Assembly: GCA_944326425.1 (NCBI GenBank)
Contig: CALVDX010000005.1
Span: 58,828 to 122,827, forward strand
Direction of reading: 5' to 3'
Origin: Candidatus Gastranaerophilales bacterium
GTDB lineage: Bacteria; Cyanobacteriota; Vampirovibrionia; Gastranaerophilales; Gastranaerophilaceae
DNA: 64,000 nucleotides
This document shows positions 9,323 to 17,237 of this stretch, piece by piece. The position numbers and the translations under genes are program-made. The notes beneath the pieces are model-generated. The model searched no databases, was not told where the DNA came from, and worked only from the letters and a program-made list of their open reading frames with translations. The stretch's first letter is position 1; each line of letters opens with the position of its first letter.

Positions 9323-9353
9323 AACCCCTCTCTGATATTGTCAGAGAGGGGTT
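9323..9353. terminator. Bidirectional terminator between topA and pgk
   Basis: A perfect 13-bp stem (AACCCCTCTCTGA pairing with TCAGAGAGGGGTT) around a 5-base loop, flanked by A- and T-rich sequence on both sides. It sits between the converging ends of topA and pgk and could stop transcription from both. Confidence 0.85.
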
Positions 9354-9377
9354 GAATATTTTATATTCATTATAGTT

Positions 9378-10574
9378 TTACTTGTCATCAAGTGCTGCAA
9401 CACCCGGAAGTACTTTACCTTCAATAAATTCAAGCGAAGCACCGCCGCCTGTTGAAACGTGGGTGAAATCTTCTGCCTTGCAGAATTTCTTAGCCGCAGA
9501 AACAGAATCACCGCCGCCGATTACAGAAGTTGCACCGTTCTTTGTAGCTTCAACAATTGCTGCAAGAACTGCCTTCGTGCCTTCTGCAAATGCAGGGTTT
9601 TCAAATGCGCCTACAGGGCCGTTCATAAGAATTGTTTTTGATGATTTAATAACATCTGCAAACGCTTTTCTTGAATCAGGGCCTGCATCAACACCTTCAA
9701 ATCCGTCAGGAATTTCGTTGATTTTAACAAACTTGTTTGTACCGTTGCCTGAGAAATCGTCTGTTACAAGTACGTCTGTTGCCATAACAAGTTTAACACC
9801 TTTATCAGCCGCTTTCTTTTCAATAGCTTTTGCTACTTCCAACTGATCATCTTCGCAGATAGAGTTACCGATTTTTCCGCCGTTAGCCTTAACAAATGTA
9901 TAAGCCATACCGCCGCCGATAATCATGTTGTCAACTTTGTCAAGCAGGTTTTCAAGAACACCGATTTTTGAAGAAACTTTTGCGCCGCCTACTACTGCGG
10001 TGAAAGGTCTTTCTGGATTATCAAGCGCCTGTGAAAGACATCTGATTTCTTTTTCCATCAACAAGCCTGAAACTGCAGGTTTAAGAATCTTAGCGAGTTT
10101 TGCTGTAGATGTGTGGTTCCTGTGTGCTGCGCCAAATGCGTCGTTTACATAGAAATCACCGAGTTTTGCAAGCTGTTCGGCAAAAGTCATGTCATCGTCT
10201 TTTGCTTCTTCGGCCTTGTAAAATCTGATGTTTTCAAGGAGTGCAATTTGACCGTCTTTGAGTTTGGAAACGTATTCCGGTGCTTCTTCAACAGAAGGAA
10301 TAAACATGATTTCTTCACCGAAAACTTTGGACATATACTTAGCAACCGGTGCTAAAGTGAATTCCATATTCTTTTCGCCTTTTGGTCTGCCAAGGTGTGC
10401 CATAAGAACAATCTTAGCGCCTTTATCTTTTAAATATTTTACTGTAGGAACGATAGCCTGTATTCTGGTATCGTCTGTTACATTTTTGTCTGCATCCAGA
10501 GGTACGTTTACATCAACTCTTACGAGAGCTGTTTTACCTTGAATGTCGCCTAAGTCTTTTACTGATTTTTTCAT
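9378..10574 (-). CDS. pgk: Phosphoglycerate kinase
   Basis: A 398-residue glycolytic enzyme that transfers phosphate from 1,3-bisphosphoglycerate to ADP. The N-terminal substrate motif VRVDVNVPLD is at residue 18, MAHLGRPKG near 60, and the nucleotide-binding GGAKVSSKIGVLENLL near 205; the glycine-rich GGGDSVSAAKKF is near residue 365. The length matches the family. Start ATG 10574 with GAAAGGGAG upstream. It stands alone, convergent with topA, with a long non-coding region behind its start. Confidence 0.98.
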   Translation of the reverse strand: MKKSVKDLGDIQGKTALVRVDVNVPLDADKNVTDDTRIQAIVPTVKYLKDKGAKIVLMAHLGRPKGEKNMEFTLAPVAKYMSKVFGEEIMFIPSVEEAPEYVSKLKDGQIALLENIRFYKAEEAKDDDMTFAEQLAKLGDFYVNDAFGAAHRNHTSTAKLAKILKPAVSGLLMEKEIRCLSQALDNPERPFTAVVGGAKVSSKIGVLENLLDKVDNMIIGGGMAYTFVKANGGKIGNSICEDDQLEVAKAIEKKAADKGVKLVMATDVLVTDDFSGNGTNKFVKINEIPDGFEGVDAGPDSRKAFADVIKSSKTILMNGPVGAFENPAFAEGTKAVLAAIVEATKNGATSVIGGGDSVSAAKKFCKAEDFTHVSTGGGASLEFIEGKVLPGVAALDDK

Positions 10575-11098
10575 GGTATTCTCCCTTTCTTTTATAAGTT
10601 AATTATACCACAGGGAAGGGGTAAATAAAGGGGGGTAAATGGGGGGATGATGGGGTAAATGAGGGGTAAATGAGGGGGAGTAAATGAAAGGCAGGGATAA
10701 AAAGAAAAAGGCAATGAGGATATAATTATTCTTAAAGCAAAGGTATACAGGTGAAGGGAAATAGAGACAAATATGGTAAAACGGGGGATAAAGGGCATAT
10801 ATAACCTGTTGTTTTATTATAAAAATACTGCGGGCTTAGTAATTACCGGTTAGGGAAAATAAGGTTAATGTGCTTTGATATTGTTTATAAAATTATCATT
10901 TGCCGGATGTTGTATAATATTTGTTTGTATGTCGACGTTTAAATACATATAGGTGTATTATTTTTGTAATATATCTTGATAAAAGTAAAATAATAAGTTA
11001 CAATATGAAATATGTGTTACATGATCTGTGTCATGATAGTTGTTAAATATTTATGGAGGTGTGTACGTTTATGGACAGCGGTTAAATCTATAGCAGGC
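10575..11098. other. Intergenic region: pgk promoter side, G-rich degenerate repeats and a 4-codon leader ORF
   Basis: About 520 bases without a convincing gene. 10613-10686 has at least five imperfect copies of GGGGTAAAT separated by short purine runs. 10900-11040 is very AT-rich and has possible -10 boxes (TGTATAAT near 10912). Just before the next gene there is a full ribosome binding site (GGAGGT, 11055-11060) followed 10 bases later by ATG GAC AGC GGT TAA (11071-11085), which looks like the start of a gene whose body is gone. A short open frame on the minus strand over the G-rich repeats has repeat-driven composition and I did not accept it. Confidence 0.6.
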
Positions 11099-11695
11099 TT
11101 AATACTTTATACTAAAAGAAATATATATTGTATATATTGCTAAACTACTCCAGAATACGACAGGAAATGCGGCGCAAAAAATTACGCCGGTGAGTTTTAG
11201 TTTGCTATTAAGATACGGCAGGTTTTCTATTCTTGTTCCGCGGATTTGTTCTGTAATGAGGGTTATTATTAACGGGATAATCGAAAAGGATATAATAGAA
11301 ATAATACCCCCAAAAAACAGGAAAACAATAGCCATGCCGGGTGCACCGCAGAAGTCGTAGGATTCCGGCAGCATAAGTACACGGAAAAGGATATATATAA
11401 CCAAAAAATGAAGTAAAATGGTGTATTTATTCCATAACAGGCAAAAATGTTTTTTGCACAACAAATCAATAATAAAAATTATCAGTGTATATAAAACGGT
11501 TGGGATGCCAAATAAAAGGGTATAGATAATTTGAAATATTCTTATTGCAGCATATTCCCATTTACCGAAAATTCCGAGTTCCTGAACGACTAATTCCCCT
11601 GCAAGGAGAAAAAATATAAAAAACATACCCTGAAACGCAAGCAAATTAAAACTCGGGCGTTTGACAATTGACAGTACAATTTCATTAATATTCAT
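11099..11695 (-). CDS. Multi-pass membrane protein, array paralogue 1 (subtype A)
   Basis: A 198-residue integral membrane protein with about five hydrophobic segments. It opens with MNINEIVLSIVKRPSFNLLAFQ, a start shared by five genes in this region, and ends in a subtype-A tail (LITEQIRGTRIENLPYL, then KLKLTGVIFCAAFP) shared only with the gene at 14665-15258. The middle is unlike the other copies. No known family. It is divergent from the lipase gene, 51 bases apart, so the two starts face away from a shared promoter region. A role as an immunity-type or membrane partner of the lipase is inference. Confidence 0.75.
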   Translation of the reverse strand: MNINEIVLSIVKRPSFNLLAFQGMFFIFFLLAGELVVQELGIFGKWEYAAIRIFQIIYTLLFGIPTVLYTLIIFIIDLLCKKHFCLLWNKYTILLHFLVIYILFRVLMLPESYDFCGAPGMAIVFLFFGGIISIISFSIIPLIITLITEQIRGTRIENLPYLNSKLKLTGVIFCAAFPVVFWSSLAIYTIYISFSIKY

Positions 11696-11746
11696 AATCA
11701 GATAATATCATTTTGTCATAGATAAGACAATAAGAAAGGAGGAAAA

Positions 11747-12670
11747 ATGACAAATTTTAAAAATGATATAGATAAACATAATTTATTGATGAAGTGTTCG
11801 GATTTTTCGTATAGTCCGACAGAAAAACCAATCCCTCAGGGCTGTGAAGTTATCGGAGTGAGCGATCCCGATGATAAAACAGGTTTTGCAGCTGTTGCCC
11901 TCAGGTATGGCGATGAGATAATAGTTGCTTTTAGAGGAACGGAAGATGCTAAAATTGCCATAAAGGAGCTTAGTCTTAAAAAAGCACCTGATACCAAAAA
12001 TGATATTGTTATGGCCTTTAGGCAAAAGCTTCCGGGGCAAGCGTATCATGCTTTGATGTTTTATGATTCGCTTAAAAAGAAGTATCCTAAGGCAGAAATT
12101 CTATTAACCGGACATTCACTCGGCGGCAGCCTTGCGCAGATTGTCGGGGCGTGGCGGAAAGTTAAAGCCTGTGCATTTAATCCTTATGGAACACGGAATA
12201 TTTTACAAAAAGCAGGAATAAATATTCATGATGAAAATATTGTAAATTATTGTAATCCACAAGACGGAATAACTGTAGTCAATGTGATTAATCAGGTTGG
12301 AGAGTGTTTTAAATTGCAAGCCAGAGACAGAAAGAAGGAAATTACAGGTTTAAATCCGCTTTTTCCACATTATATAGAAAATCAGGAGCCGATATTTCGT
12401 CAAGATAAATTTTTTATAGATCCATATAAAGGTGAATATTATGAAGGTCAAGCATCTAGAATTATTAAAGATAGTGAAAATGATAACCTTCCCCCGCGTG
12501 ATGCCATGGTGCATGTAAACGCATACAAGCGTGATGACGGTACACGTGTCCGTGAGTACTGGAGACGGTATCCCGATGTTGATATAATATCAACTCCCCA
12601 AAAGTTATCCGACATGAATCAAGAGGAACTTGATCAGGCACTTGATATTCTTATGGATTTAACAAAATAG
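11747..12670 (+). CDS. Class 3-type lipase / alpha-beta hydrolase
   Basis: A 307-residue alpha/beta hydrolase. The strand-turn IIVAFRGTED near residue 65 is typical of class 3 (Mbeg1-like) lipases, and the nucleophile elbow GHSLGGSLAQ near residue 125 gives the catalytic Ser. Candidate acid and base are Asp in NPQDGITV and His in LFPHYIEN. There is no signal peptide, so if it acts outside the cell it must use a leaderless route. The start is ATG 11747 behind a full GAAAGGAGG site. It is embedded in an array of five related membrane proteins on the opposite strand; its transcript ends at the hairpin 12704-12725. Confidence 0.85.
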   Translation: MTNFKNDIDKHNLLMKCSDFSYSPTEKPIPQGCEVIGVSDPDDKTGFAAVALRYGDEIIVAFRGTEDAKIAIKELSLKKAPDTKNDIVMAFRQKLPGQAYHALMFYDSLKKKYPKAEILLTGHSLGGSLAQIVGAWRKVKACAFNPYGTRNILQKAGINIHDENIVNYCNPQDGITVVNVINQVGECFKLQARDRKKEITGLNPLFPHYIENQEPIFRQDKFFIDPYKGEYYEGQASRIIKDSENDNLPPRDAMVHVNAYKRDDGTRVREYWRRYPDVDIISTPQKLSDMNQEELDQALDILMDLTK

Positions 12671-12703
12671 ACCTTTCTATATTTATGATATTTTATAACT
12701 GTT

Positions 12704-12732
12704 GACTGCATTATGTAATGCAGTCTTTTTTT
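12704..12732 (+). terminator. Terminator of the lipase gene
   Basis: A perfect 9-bp stem (GACTGCATT with AATGCAGTC) with a 4-base loop, followed by a run of seven or eight T. It lies 34 bases after the lipase stop and at the tail of the converging membrane-protein gene. Confidence 0.85.
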
Positions 12733-13309
12733 AAGAGCATATTTTTATGCATAAAAAACAAATAATGATACTGATATAAACAAATGCGGGGATAATAACC
12801 GCCCAAAAACGAAGGGGCGTTCTGCAATATGGCGGAAGTTCAAGTCTTATATTATTCATTTGTTCAATAACAAACATAACGACATAAGGGATAATAGTAC
12901 ATATAAAAATCTCAAGTGTTAAGATAAGAAAATAACCGAAAATTCCTACAGCTAAATTTATTGTTTCGGAAGAATTTTGCAATTCAAGTAATAATGTTAA
13001 TATTCCAAATAAAATGTAGAATATAATAGTATTTGCAATAATCAATTTTTTGTTAAAAATGATATACGCTTTGTTCAATGTATTTGCAATGATAAAAAGA
13101 AATATTGTATAAGCGGAGGTTATTATTGCAACCAGGAATAATTCGTAAATATAATACCAGTATACTTTTGTCCACCCGAAAAATGGTGCAAACTGAAAAG
13201 CACCTATTGCGCCTGCGATTATCATGACTGCGAAAGTAAACGCTTGAAACGCAAGCAGATTAAAACTCGGGCGTTTGACAATTGAAAGTACAATTTCATT
13301 AATATTCAT
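12731..13309 (-). CDS. Multi-pass membrane protein, array paralogue 2 (subtype B)
   Basis: A 192-residue membrane protein with about five hydrophobic segments. The N terminus (MNINEIVLSIVKRPSFNLLA, then AFTFAVMIIAGAIGAFQFAPFFG) is nearly identical to paralogue 3, while the middle differs strongly. The tail has EQMNNIRLELPPYCRTPLRFWAV, the subtype-B ending. I prefer ATG 13309, which matches the other paralogues, over a TTG two codons earlier. No ribosome binding site is obvious; the sequence before the start is conserved in the array and may carry its own signal. It converges on the lipase gene. Confidence 0.75.
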   Translation of the reverse strand: MNINEIVLSIVKRPSFNLLAFQAFTFAVMIIAGAIGAFQFAPFFGWTKVYWYYIYELFLVAIITSAYTIFLFIIANTLNKAYIIFNKKLIIANTIIFYILFGILTLLLELQNSSETINLAVGIFGYFLILTLEIFICTIIPYVVMFVIEQMNNIRLELPPYCRTPLRFWAVIIPAFVYISIIICFLCIKICS

Positions 13310-13315
13310 AATCAA

Positions 13316-13512
13316 ATAATATCATTTTAAAACAGATTGAACAACAAAAAGTGAATAATGTTTTCTTGTACAAGTCTAAGTAAATAACTCGAAAAAAATA
13401 TAAATAATAATACCAATATATACAATAGCAGGAATAACAACCGCCCAAAAACGGACAGGTGTTCTGCAATATTGCGGAGGTTCAATTCTTATTTTCCGGA
13501 TTTGCTCAATAA
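13316..13512. repeat. 197-bp exact direct repeat, copy 1
   Basis: Covers the spacer upstream of paralogue 3's stop and its last coding segment. Compared base by base with 13967-14163 I find no difference over 197 bases. Similarity continues imperfectly beyond the left edge into the 5' end of the neighbouring paralogue. Confidence 0.85.
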
Positions 13513-13960
13513 TCAATGTAATAACGAAAGGGATAATACTACAAAGAACAATACCGAGGATTATGCATCCCAAGACGAAAACAAGTGTGAGCCAAAATGT
13601 TCCGCGTTCTGAAACGGTACCAGGAGGAATATGTGCGATTGAGATAAAAGTGCTAAAAATTATGTAATATAGAAAACAGTTTAAGATTGTTAGCGGTTTG
13701 CTAAATAAAATTTTATCAATTTTTTTTATAGCAAATCCTATTATAAAAATAGCAAGTGTGTAAATCAGGGTACCAATAGTAGTAAAATGCAATGCATAAA
13801 AATAATACATACTTACACCTTTTTGTCCGAAAAATGGTGCAAACTGAAAAGCGCCGATTGCGCCTGCGATTATCATAACTGCGAAAGTAAACGCTTGAAA
13901 CGCAAGCAAATTAAAACTCGGGCGTTTAACAATTGAAAGTACAATTTTATTAATATTCAT
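13376..13960 (-). CDS. Multi-pass membrane protein, array paralogue 3 (subtype B)
   Basis: A 194-residue membrane protein. Its first 45 residues match paralogue 2 and its last 40 (from EQIRKIRIEPPQYCRTPVRF to the end) are identical to those of paralogue 4, including the DNA: the tail lies in a 197-bp segment repeated exactly at 13967-14163. The central loop and helices are unique. This pattern of fixed ends and variable middle suggests recent duplication or gene conversion. Function unknown. Confidence 0.75.
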   Translation of the reverse strand: MNINKIVLSIVKRPSFNLLAFQAFTFAVMIIAGAIGAFQFAPFFGQKGVSMYYFYALHFTTIGTLIYTLAIFIIGFAIKKIDKILFSKPLTILNCFLYYIIFSTFISIAHIPPGTVSERGTFWLTLVFVLGCIILGIVLCSIIPFVITLIIEQIRKIRIEPPQYCRTPVRFWAVVIPAIVYIGIIIYIFFELFT

Positions 13961-13966
13961 AATCAG

Positions 13967-14163
13967 ATAATATCATTTTAAAACAGATTGAACAACAAAA
14001 AGTGAATAATGTTTTCTTGTACAAGTCTAAGTAAATAACTCGAAAAAAATATAAATAATAATACCAATATATACAATAGCAGGAATAACAACCGCCCAAA
14101 AACGGACAGGTGTTCTGCAATATTGCGGAGGTTCAATTCTTATTTTCCGGATTTGCTCAATAA
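13967..14163. repeat. 197-bp exact direct repeat, copy 2
   Basis: Second copy, offset by 651 bases, covering the spacer and C-terminal coding end of paralogue 4. The offset is one array unit, as expected from tandem duplication of a gene plus its spacer. Confidence 0.85.
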
Positions 14164-14611
14164 CTAGGATAATCCCGTATAAAGGTACAGCAAAATATAC
14201 AATTCCATTTATAAGAAAAACGATACCAAATGCTAACATCCAACCATATCCGGCGCATGCTGTCGGGGTTGATGAAGGGATATAATAAATACGAATTAAA
14301 ACCGTATATATAATATAGAATAGAATAAAATTAATAATGGTTAAAGATTTATTAAACAAAATAATGTGTATTTTTTTTAATATACCTCCGATAAGAAAAA
14401 TAACTGAAGTGTAAATAATAACTCCGGCAGCTATATAAAAATATACTATAAAATAATAGGCAGATGTGTCTTTTATCCCTAAAAACGGAACAAACTGAAA
14501 GGCACCAATTACACCTGCAATTGCTAGAATAGTAAAAGTAAACGCTTGAAATGCAAGCAGATTAAAACTCGGGCGTTTAACAATTGAAAGCACAATTTTA
14601 TTAATATTCAT
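14027..14611 (-). CDS. Multi-pass membrane protein, array paralogue 4 (subtype B)
   Basis: A 194-residue membrane protein beginning MNINKIVLSIVKRPSFNLLA. The C-terminal 40 residues are identical to paralogue 3 while the middle (for example GIKDTSAYYFIVYFYIAAG) is unrelated in sequence though similar in hydrophobic pattern. About five membrane segments are visible. The downstream spacer is part of the exact 197-bp repeat. Function unknown; see the array as a whole. Confidence 0.75.
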   Translation of the reverse strand: MNINKIVLSIVKRPSFNLLAFQAFTFTILAIAGVIGAFQFVPFLGIKDTSAYYFIVYFYIAAGVIIYTSVIFLIGGILKKIHIILFNKSLTIINFILFYIIYTVLIRIYYIPSSTPTACAGYGWMLAFGIVFLINGIVYFAVPLYGIILVIEQIRKIRIEPPQYCRTPVRFWAVVIPAIVYIGIIIYIFFELFT

Positions 14612-14664
14612 AATCAGATAATATCATTTTAAAACAGATTGAACAACAATTAAACTTTTATGGT

Positions 14665-15258
14665 TTAAAAGTAAATGAGTTTGATTGCGATAAAACTCCA
14701 AAATATTATCGGAAATGCGGCGCAAAAAATTACGCCGGTGAGTTTTAGTTTGCTATCAAGATACGGCAGGTTTTCTATTCTCGTTCCGCGGATTTGTTCT
14801 GTAATGAGGGTTATTATTAGCGGAATTATTGAAAACAATACTATTGCATAAATCGCAAGGCAAAAAAGCATAACAATAACAATTCCTCCACCCTCTTGCA
14901 ATTCTTTTAGAAATTTATCATAATTAATTGGCAGCATAAATATACTGAAAAGTACATAAAAGATAATTAGAAATACACCAATAAAGCGTTTACCTACAAC
15001 TGGTGAAGAAAGAGTTTTGTTATGGCATTTTGTAATAAAATGGCACAGTGTATATGGTAAAATCAGTATTCCAAATAAAAGAGTATACACTATTCTGTTA
15101 GCCTCAATGGCCATATAATTCCATTGATTAAACAACATAAGTTCCCACGCGACTAACTGTCCCGCAAGCAGCAGAGAGATAAAAGTTAATCCCTGAAACG
15201 CAAGCAGATTAAAACTCGGGCGTTTAACAATTGAAAGCAAAAAATCCTTTATACTCAT
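14665..15258 (-). CDS. Multi-pass membrane protein, array paralogue 5 (subtype A)
   Basis: A 197-residue membrane protein beginning MSIKDFLLSIVKRPSFNLLA. Its tail (LITEQIRGTRIENLPYLD, KLKLTGVIFCAAFP) pairs it with paralogue 1 and not with its neighbours 2-4. The upstream side (15259-15297) separates it from the ABC ATPase gene, which is on the same strand. It is probably the first gene of the leftward array 15258 to 12731. Function unknown. Confidence 0.75.
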   Translation of the reverse strand: MSIKDFLLSIVKRPSFNLLAFQGLTFISLLLAGQLVAWELMLFNQWNYMAIEANRIVYTLLFGILILPYTLCHFITKCHNKTLSSPVVGKRFIGVFLIIFYVLFSIFMLPINYDKFLKELQEGGGIVIVMLFCLAIYAIVLFSIIPLIITLITEQIRGTRIENLPYLDSKLKLTGVIFCAAFPIIFWSFIAIKLIYF

Positions 15259-15297
15259 AAATTAATAATATCATTTTACGCTCGGCGCGGTCAATGA

Positions 15298-16242
15298 TTA
15301 GTTATACAGTGCGCAGCGAACGCTGTGGGTCTTTGATATTTGTTTTAATTTCGGGTTTTCGGAACATTTTTCTAATGTACAGCGTGTGCAGCGCTGGCAG
15401 AACGAACATCCGTCATTGTTACGGATTTCCGGCTCTTTGTCTGTAAGTTCCGGTTTTTCTTTGCCTATATACGGTATAGAATCAAGGAGAGTTCTTGTAT
15501 AAGGGTGCTTGGGATCATCAAAAATATCATCAACCGTTCCCAGTTCTTCAAGTTCGCCAAGATACATTACCCCTACCCTGTCTGACAAATACCTTATTAC
15601 GCGCAAATCATGGGATATAAATACAATTGTTAAATTGTATTTATGTTTCAGTTTATTCAGCAGATTGAGTATTTGTGCCTGAATGCTTGCGTCTAATGCG
15701 CTTACCGGCTCATCTGCAATAATAATCTCCGGCTCTGAGACAAGTGCTCTTGCTATTGCAATCCGCTGCCGCTGGCCGCCGGAAAACTCGTGCGGATAAT
15801 TGTCAAGTGAATTTATACTCAATCCTACATCTGTTATTACTCTTTCTACTTTTGCGCGTTTCTCTTTTTTGTTTAAATGTGTATTTATATCAAGCGGTTC
15901 TTTTAGTATGTCATAGATTTTCATTTTTGGGTTTAGGCTGTGATACGGGTTTTGAAACACCATTTGTACGGATTTTGTAAATTCTTTTTTTTCTTTGCCT
16001 GAAAACTTGTTTATATCTTTGCCTTTAAACAAAATTCGCCCTGAAGCGGGTTTTAGAAGTCTTATCATACTTTTAGCAAGGGTTGATTTACCGCAGCCGG
16101 ATTCTCCCGCTATTGCAAAGACTTCTCCTTTCTTTATTTCAAGGCTTACACCTTTTACCGCACGAACAATCTCTCCGGAGGATTTTCCCGCCGGAGTATA
16201 ATTGACTGAAATATTACAAACCTCAATGATGTTCTCTGTCAT
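15298..16242 (-). CDS. Oligopeptide/dipeptide-type ABC transporter ATP-binding protein
   Basis: A 314-residue ABC ATPase of the OppF/DppF type. Walker A is GESGCGKSTLAKS near residue 44, the Q-loop is in MVFQNPYHSLNPKM, the signature is FSGGQRQRIAIARAL near residue 148, and Walker B is IIIADEPVSALD. The C-terminal extension has the four cysteines seen in Opp/Dpp ATPases (CSFCQRCTRC). These proteins usually work as a pair with two permeases and a binding protein; none of those is in the window, so its partners must be elsewhere or it has been left alone. Confidence 0.9.
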   Translation of the reverse strand: MTENIIEVCNISVNYTPAGKSSGEIVRAVKGVSLEIKKGEVFAIAGESGCGKSTLAKSMIRLLKPASGRILFKGKDINKFSGKEKKEFTKSVQMVFQNPYHSLNPKMKIYDILKEPLDINTHLNKKEKRAKVERVITDVGLSINSLDNYPHEFSGGQRQRIAIARALVSEPEIIIADEPVSALDASIQAQILNLLNKLKHKYNLTIVFISHDLRVIRYLSDRVGVMYLGELEELGTVDDIFDDPKHPYTRTLLDSIPYIGKEKPELTDKEPEIRNNDGCSFCQRCTRCTLEKCSENPKLKQISKTHSVRCALYN

Positions 16243-16300
16243 AAGAACATAATTTCATATTTTGGGAATAAAAACAAGCCCGAAAAGATTAATCAACTAA

Positions 16301-16630
16301 TTACAGTTGATAACTGAAACTTCTTTGGATTTGATTACCCGCTGCGCCGTTCAGTGATTGCAGTTCAGTGTTAACCATATTGAGTTTGTTTTGATATTCC
16401 TGCATCCGCATATCAATCTTTTTTTCCATAAGTTCCAGTTTTTCACGCCGCGCCCTCAGTCTTTTAACAACCGGACTGTTGTCGTCTAAGTCCTGACCGG
16501 CATCAATGTAATCAGTAACGGAACTGGCAAGTTCCATCTTTGCTTCCGCAAGATCGGAAATGAACGCTTCCAAATCGTGCTGCCTTGCTACCAGCATTTG
16601 CGTTCTGAAAATCGTCGATACTACACCCAT
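16301..16630 (-). CDS. Hypothetical coiled-coil protein
   Basis: A 109-residue protein (start ATG 16630 with AAGGAAG upstream; a GTG at 16639 is less likely). Most of it is predicted helix with heptad-like spacing (VKRLRARREKLELMEKKIDM). No signal peptide. It is the last gene of a leftward group of five unknown genes, 19733 to 16301. The N-terminal VVSTIFRTQMLVARQHDLEA is reminiscent of the helical start of the 535-residue protein at the head of the group. No family recognised. Confidence 0.65.
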   Translation of the reverse strand: MGVVSTIFRTQMLVARQHDLEAFISDLAEAKMELASSVTDYIDAGQDLDDNSPVVKRLRARREKLELMEKKIDMRMQEYQNKLNMVNTELQSLNGAAGNQIQRSFSYQL

Positions 16631-16643
16631 AACACACACTTCC

Positions 16644-16913
16644 TTATCTTAGTTGGTTCAAATTCCTTCCTTTCAAAAACGTGTGTTCATTACTTTCTGC
16701 TATCAGAGCTTCCATCTTACTGAGTTTGTGCTTATTGTAATTAACTCTGTATTTTGCCATCTTCAGTTTTTGTCTGACCTGAAGCATGTCTTTGAAGGAA
16801 GTAAACAGACTATTGAATAACATTAAGAACGGATTGTTTCTTACGAAAAAATTCCTTGTGAAGTTCATAAAGTTTATTAATCGTCTGATTGTTGTCTTTA
16901 AAGTATCGTTCAT
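16644..16913 (-). CDS. Small hypothetical basic protein
   Basis: An 89-residue, lysine- and arginine-rich protein with an amphipathic N-terminal half (NFFVRNNPFLMLFNSLFTSF) and a helical C terminus. It ends a few bases before the following gene of the group. The segment FxRxxxxxMFNSL is shared with the small protein at 16997-17227, so the two may be paralogues. Start ATG 16913 with AGGA upstream. Function unknown. Confidence 0.5.
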   Translation of the reverse strand: MNDTLKTTIRRLINFMNFTRNFFVRNNPFLMLFNSLFTSFKDMLQVRQKLKMAKYRVNYNKHKLSKMEALIAESNEHTFLKGRNLNQLR

Positions 16914-16996
16914 AATAGAATTTTCCTACTTTAATAGACCTTCTATTATATTTAAAACATGTAACCGCAAAAAATTGCTATGATAACGGGTGTAGT

Positions 16997-17227
16997 TTAA
17001 CATGTCTTAACATTCTTACAGTCTATTTCATCGCCGGTAATACTGCGGAACGAAACTGGAATATTCGTTCCCTGATTATTTAACGGCACATTTTGGGAAA
17101 ACTTTAGGAAATTTTTTGAATTTCTCCCGCGATTGTTACAAAAATTTACACAATTCAGGGCAAACGCAGTAATAGCGTTGTTATAAAGGCTGTTAAACAT
17201 TATTCTTAGAAAAGTTCTTAAAAACAT
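16997..17227 (-). CDS. Small hypothetical protein, possible paralogue of the next gene
   Basis: A 76-residue frame from ATG 17227. The N terminus (MFLRTFLRIMFNSLYNNAIT) resembles the amphipathic segment of the gene at 16644-16913. A longer start at 17275 uses TTG and would overlap the upstream gene by 38 bases, so I rejected it. No clear ribosome binding site; translation may be coupled to the gene ending at 17238, 10 bases away. Confidence is limited by its size and composition. Confidence 0.4.
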   Translation of the reverse strand: MFLRTFLRIMFNSLYNNAITAFALNCVNFCNNRGRNSKNFLKFSQNVPLNNQGTNIPVSFRSITGDEIDCKNVKTC

Positions 17228-17237
17228 AATAAACTTA

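Noticed and set aside
10592..10798. Leftward 68-residue frame over the G-rich repeats
   Set aside because: Low-complexity Pro/Phe/Ser translation of GGGGTAAAT repeats without a start signal.
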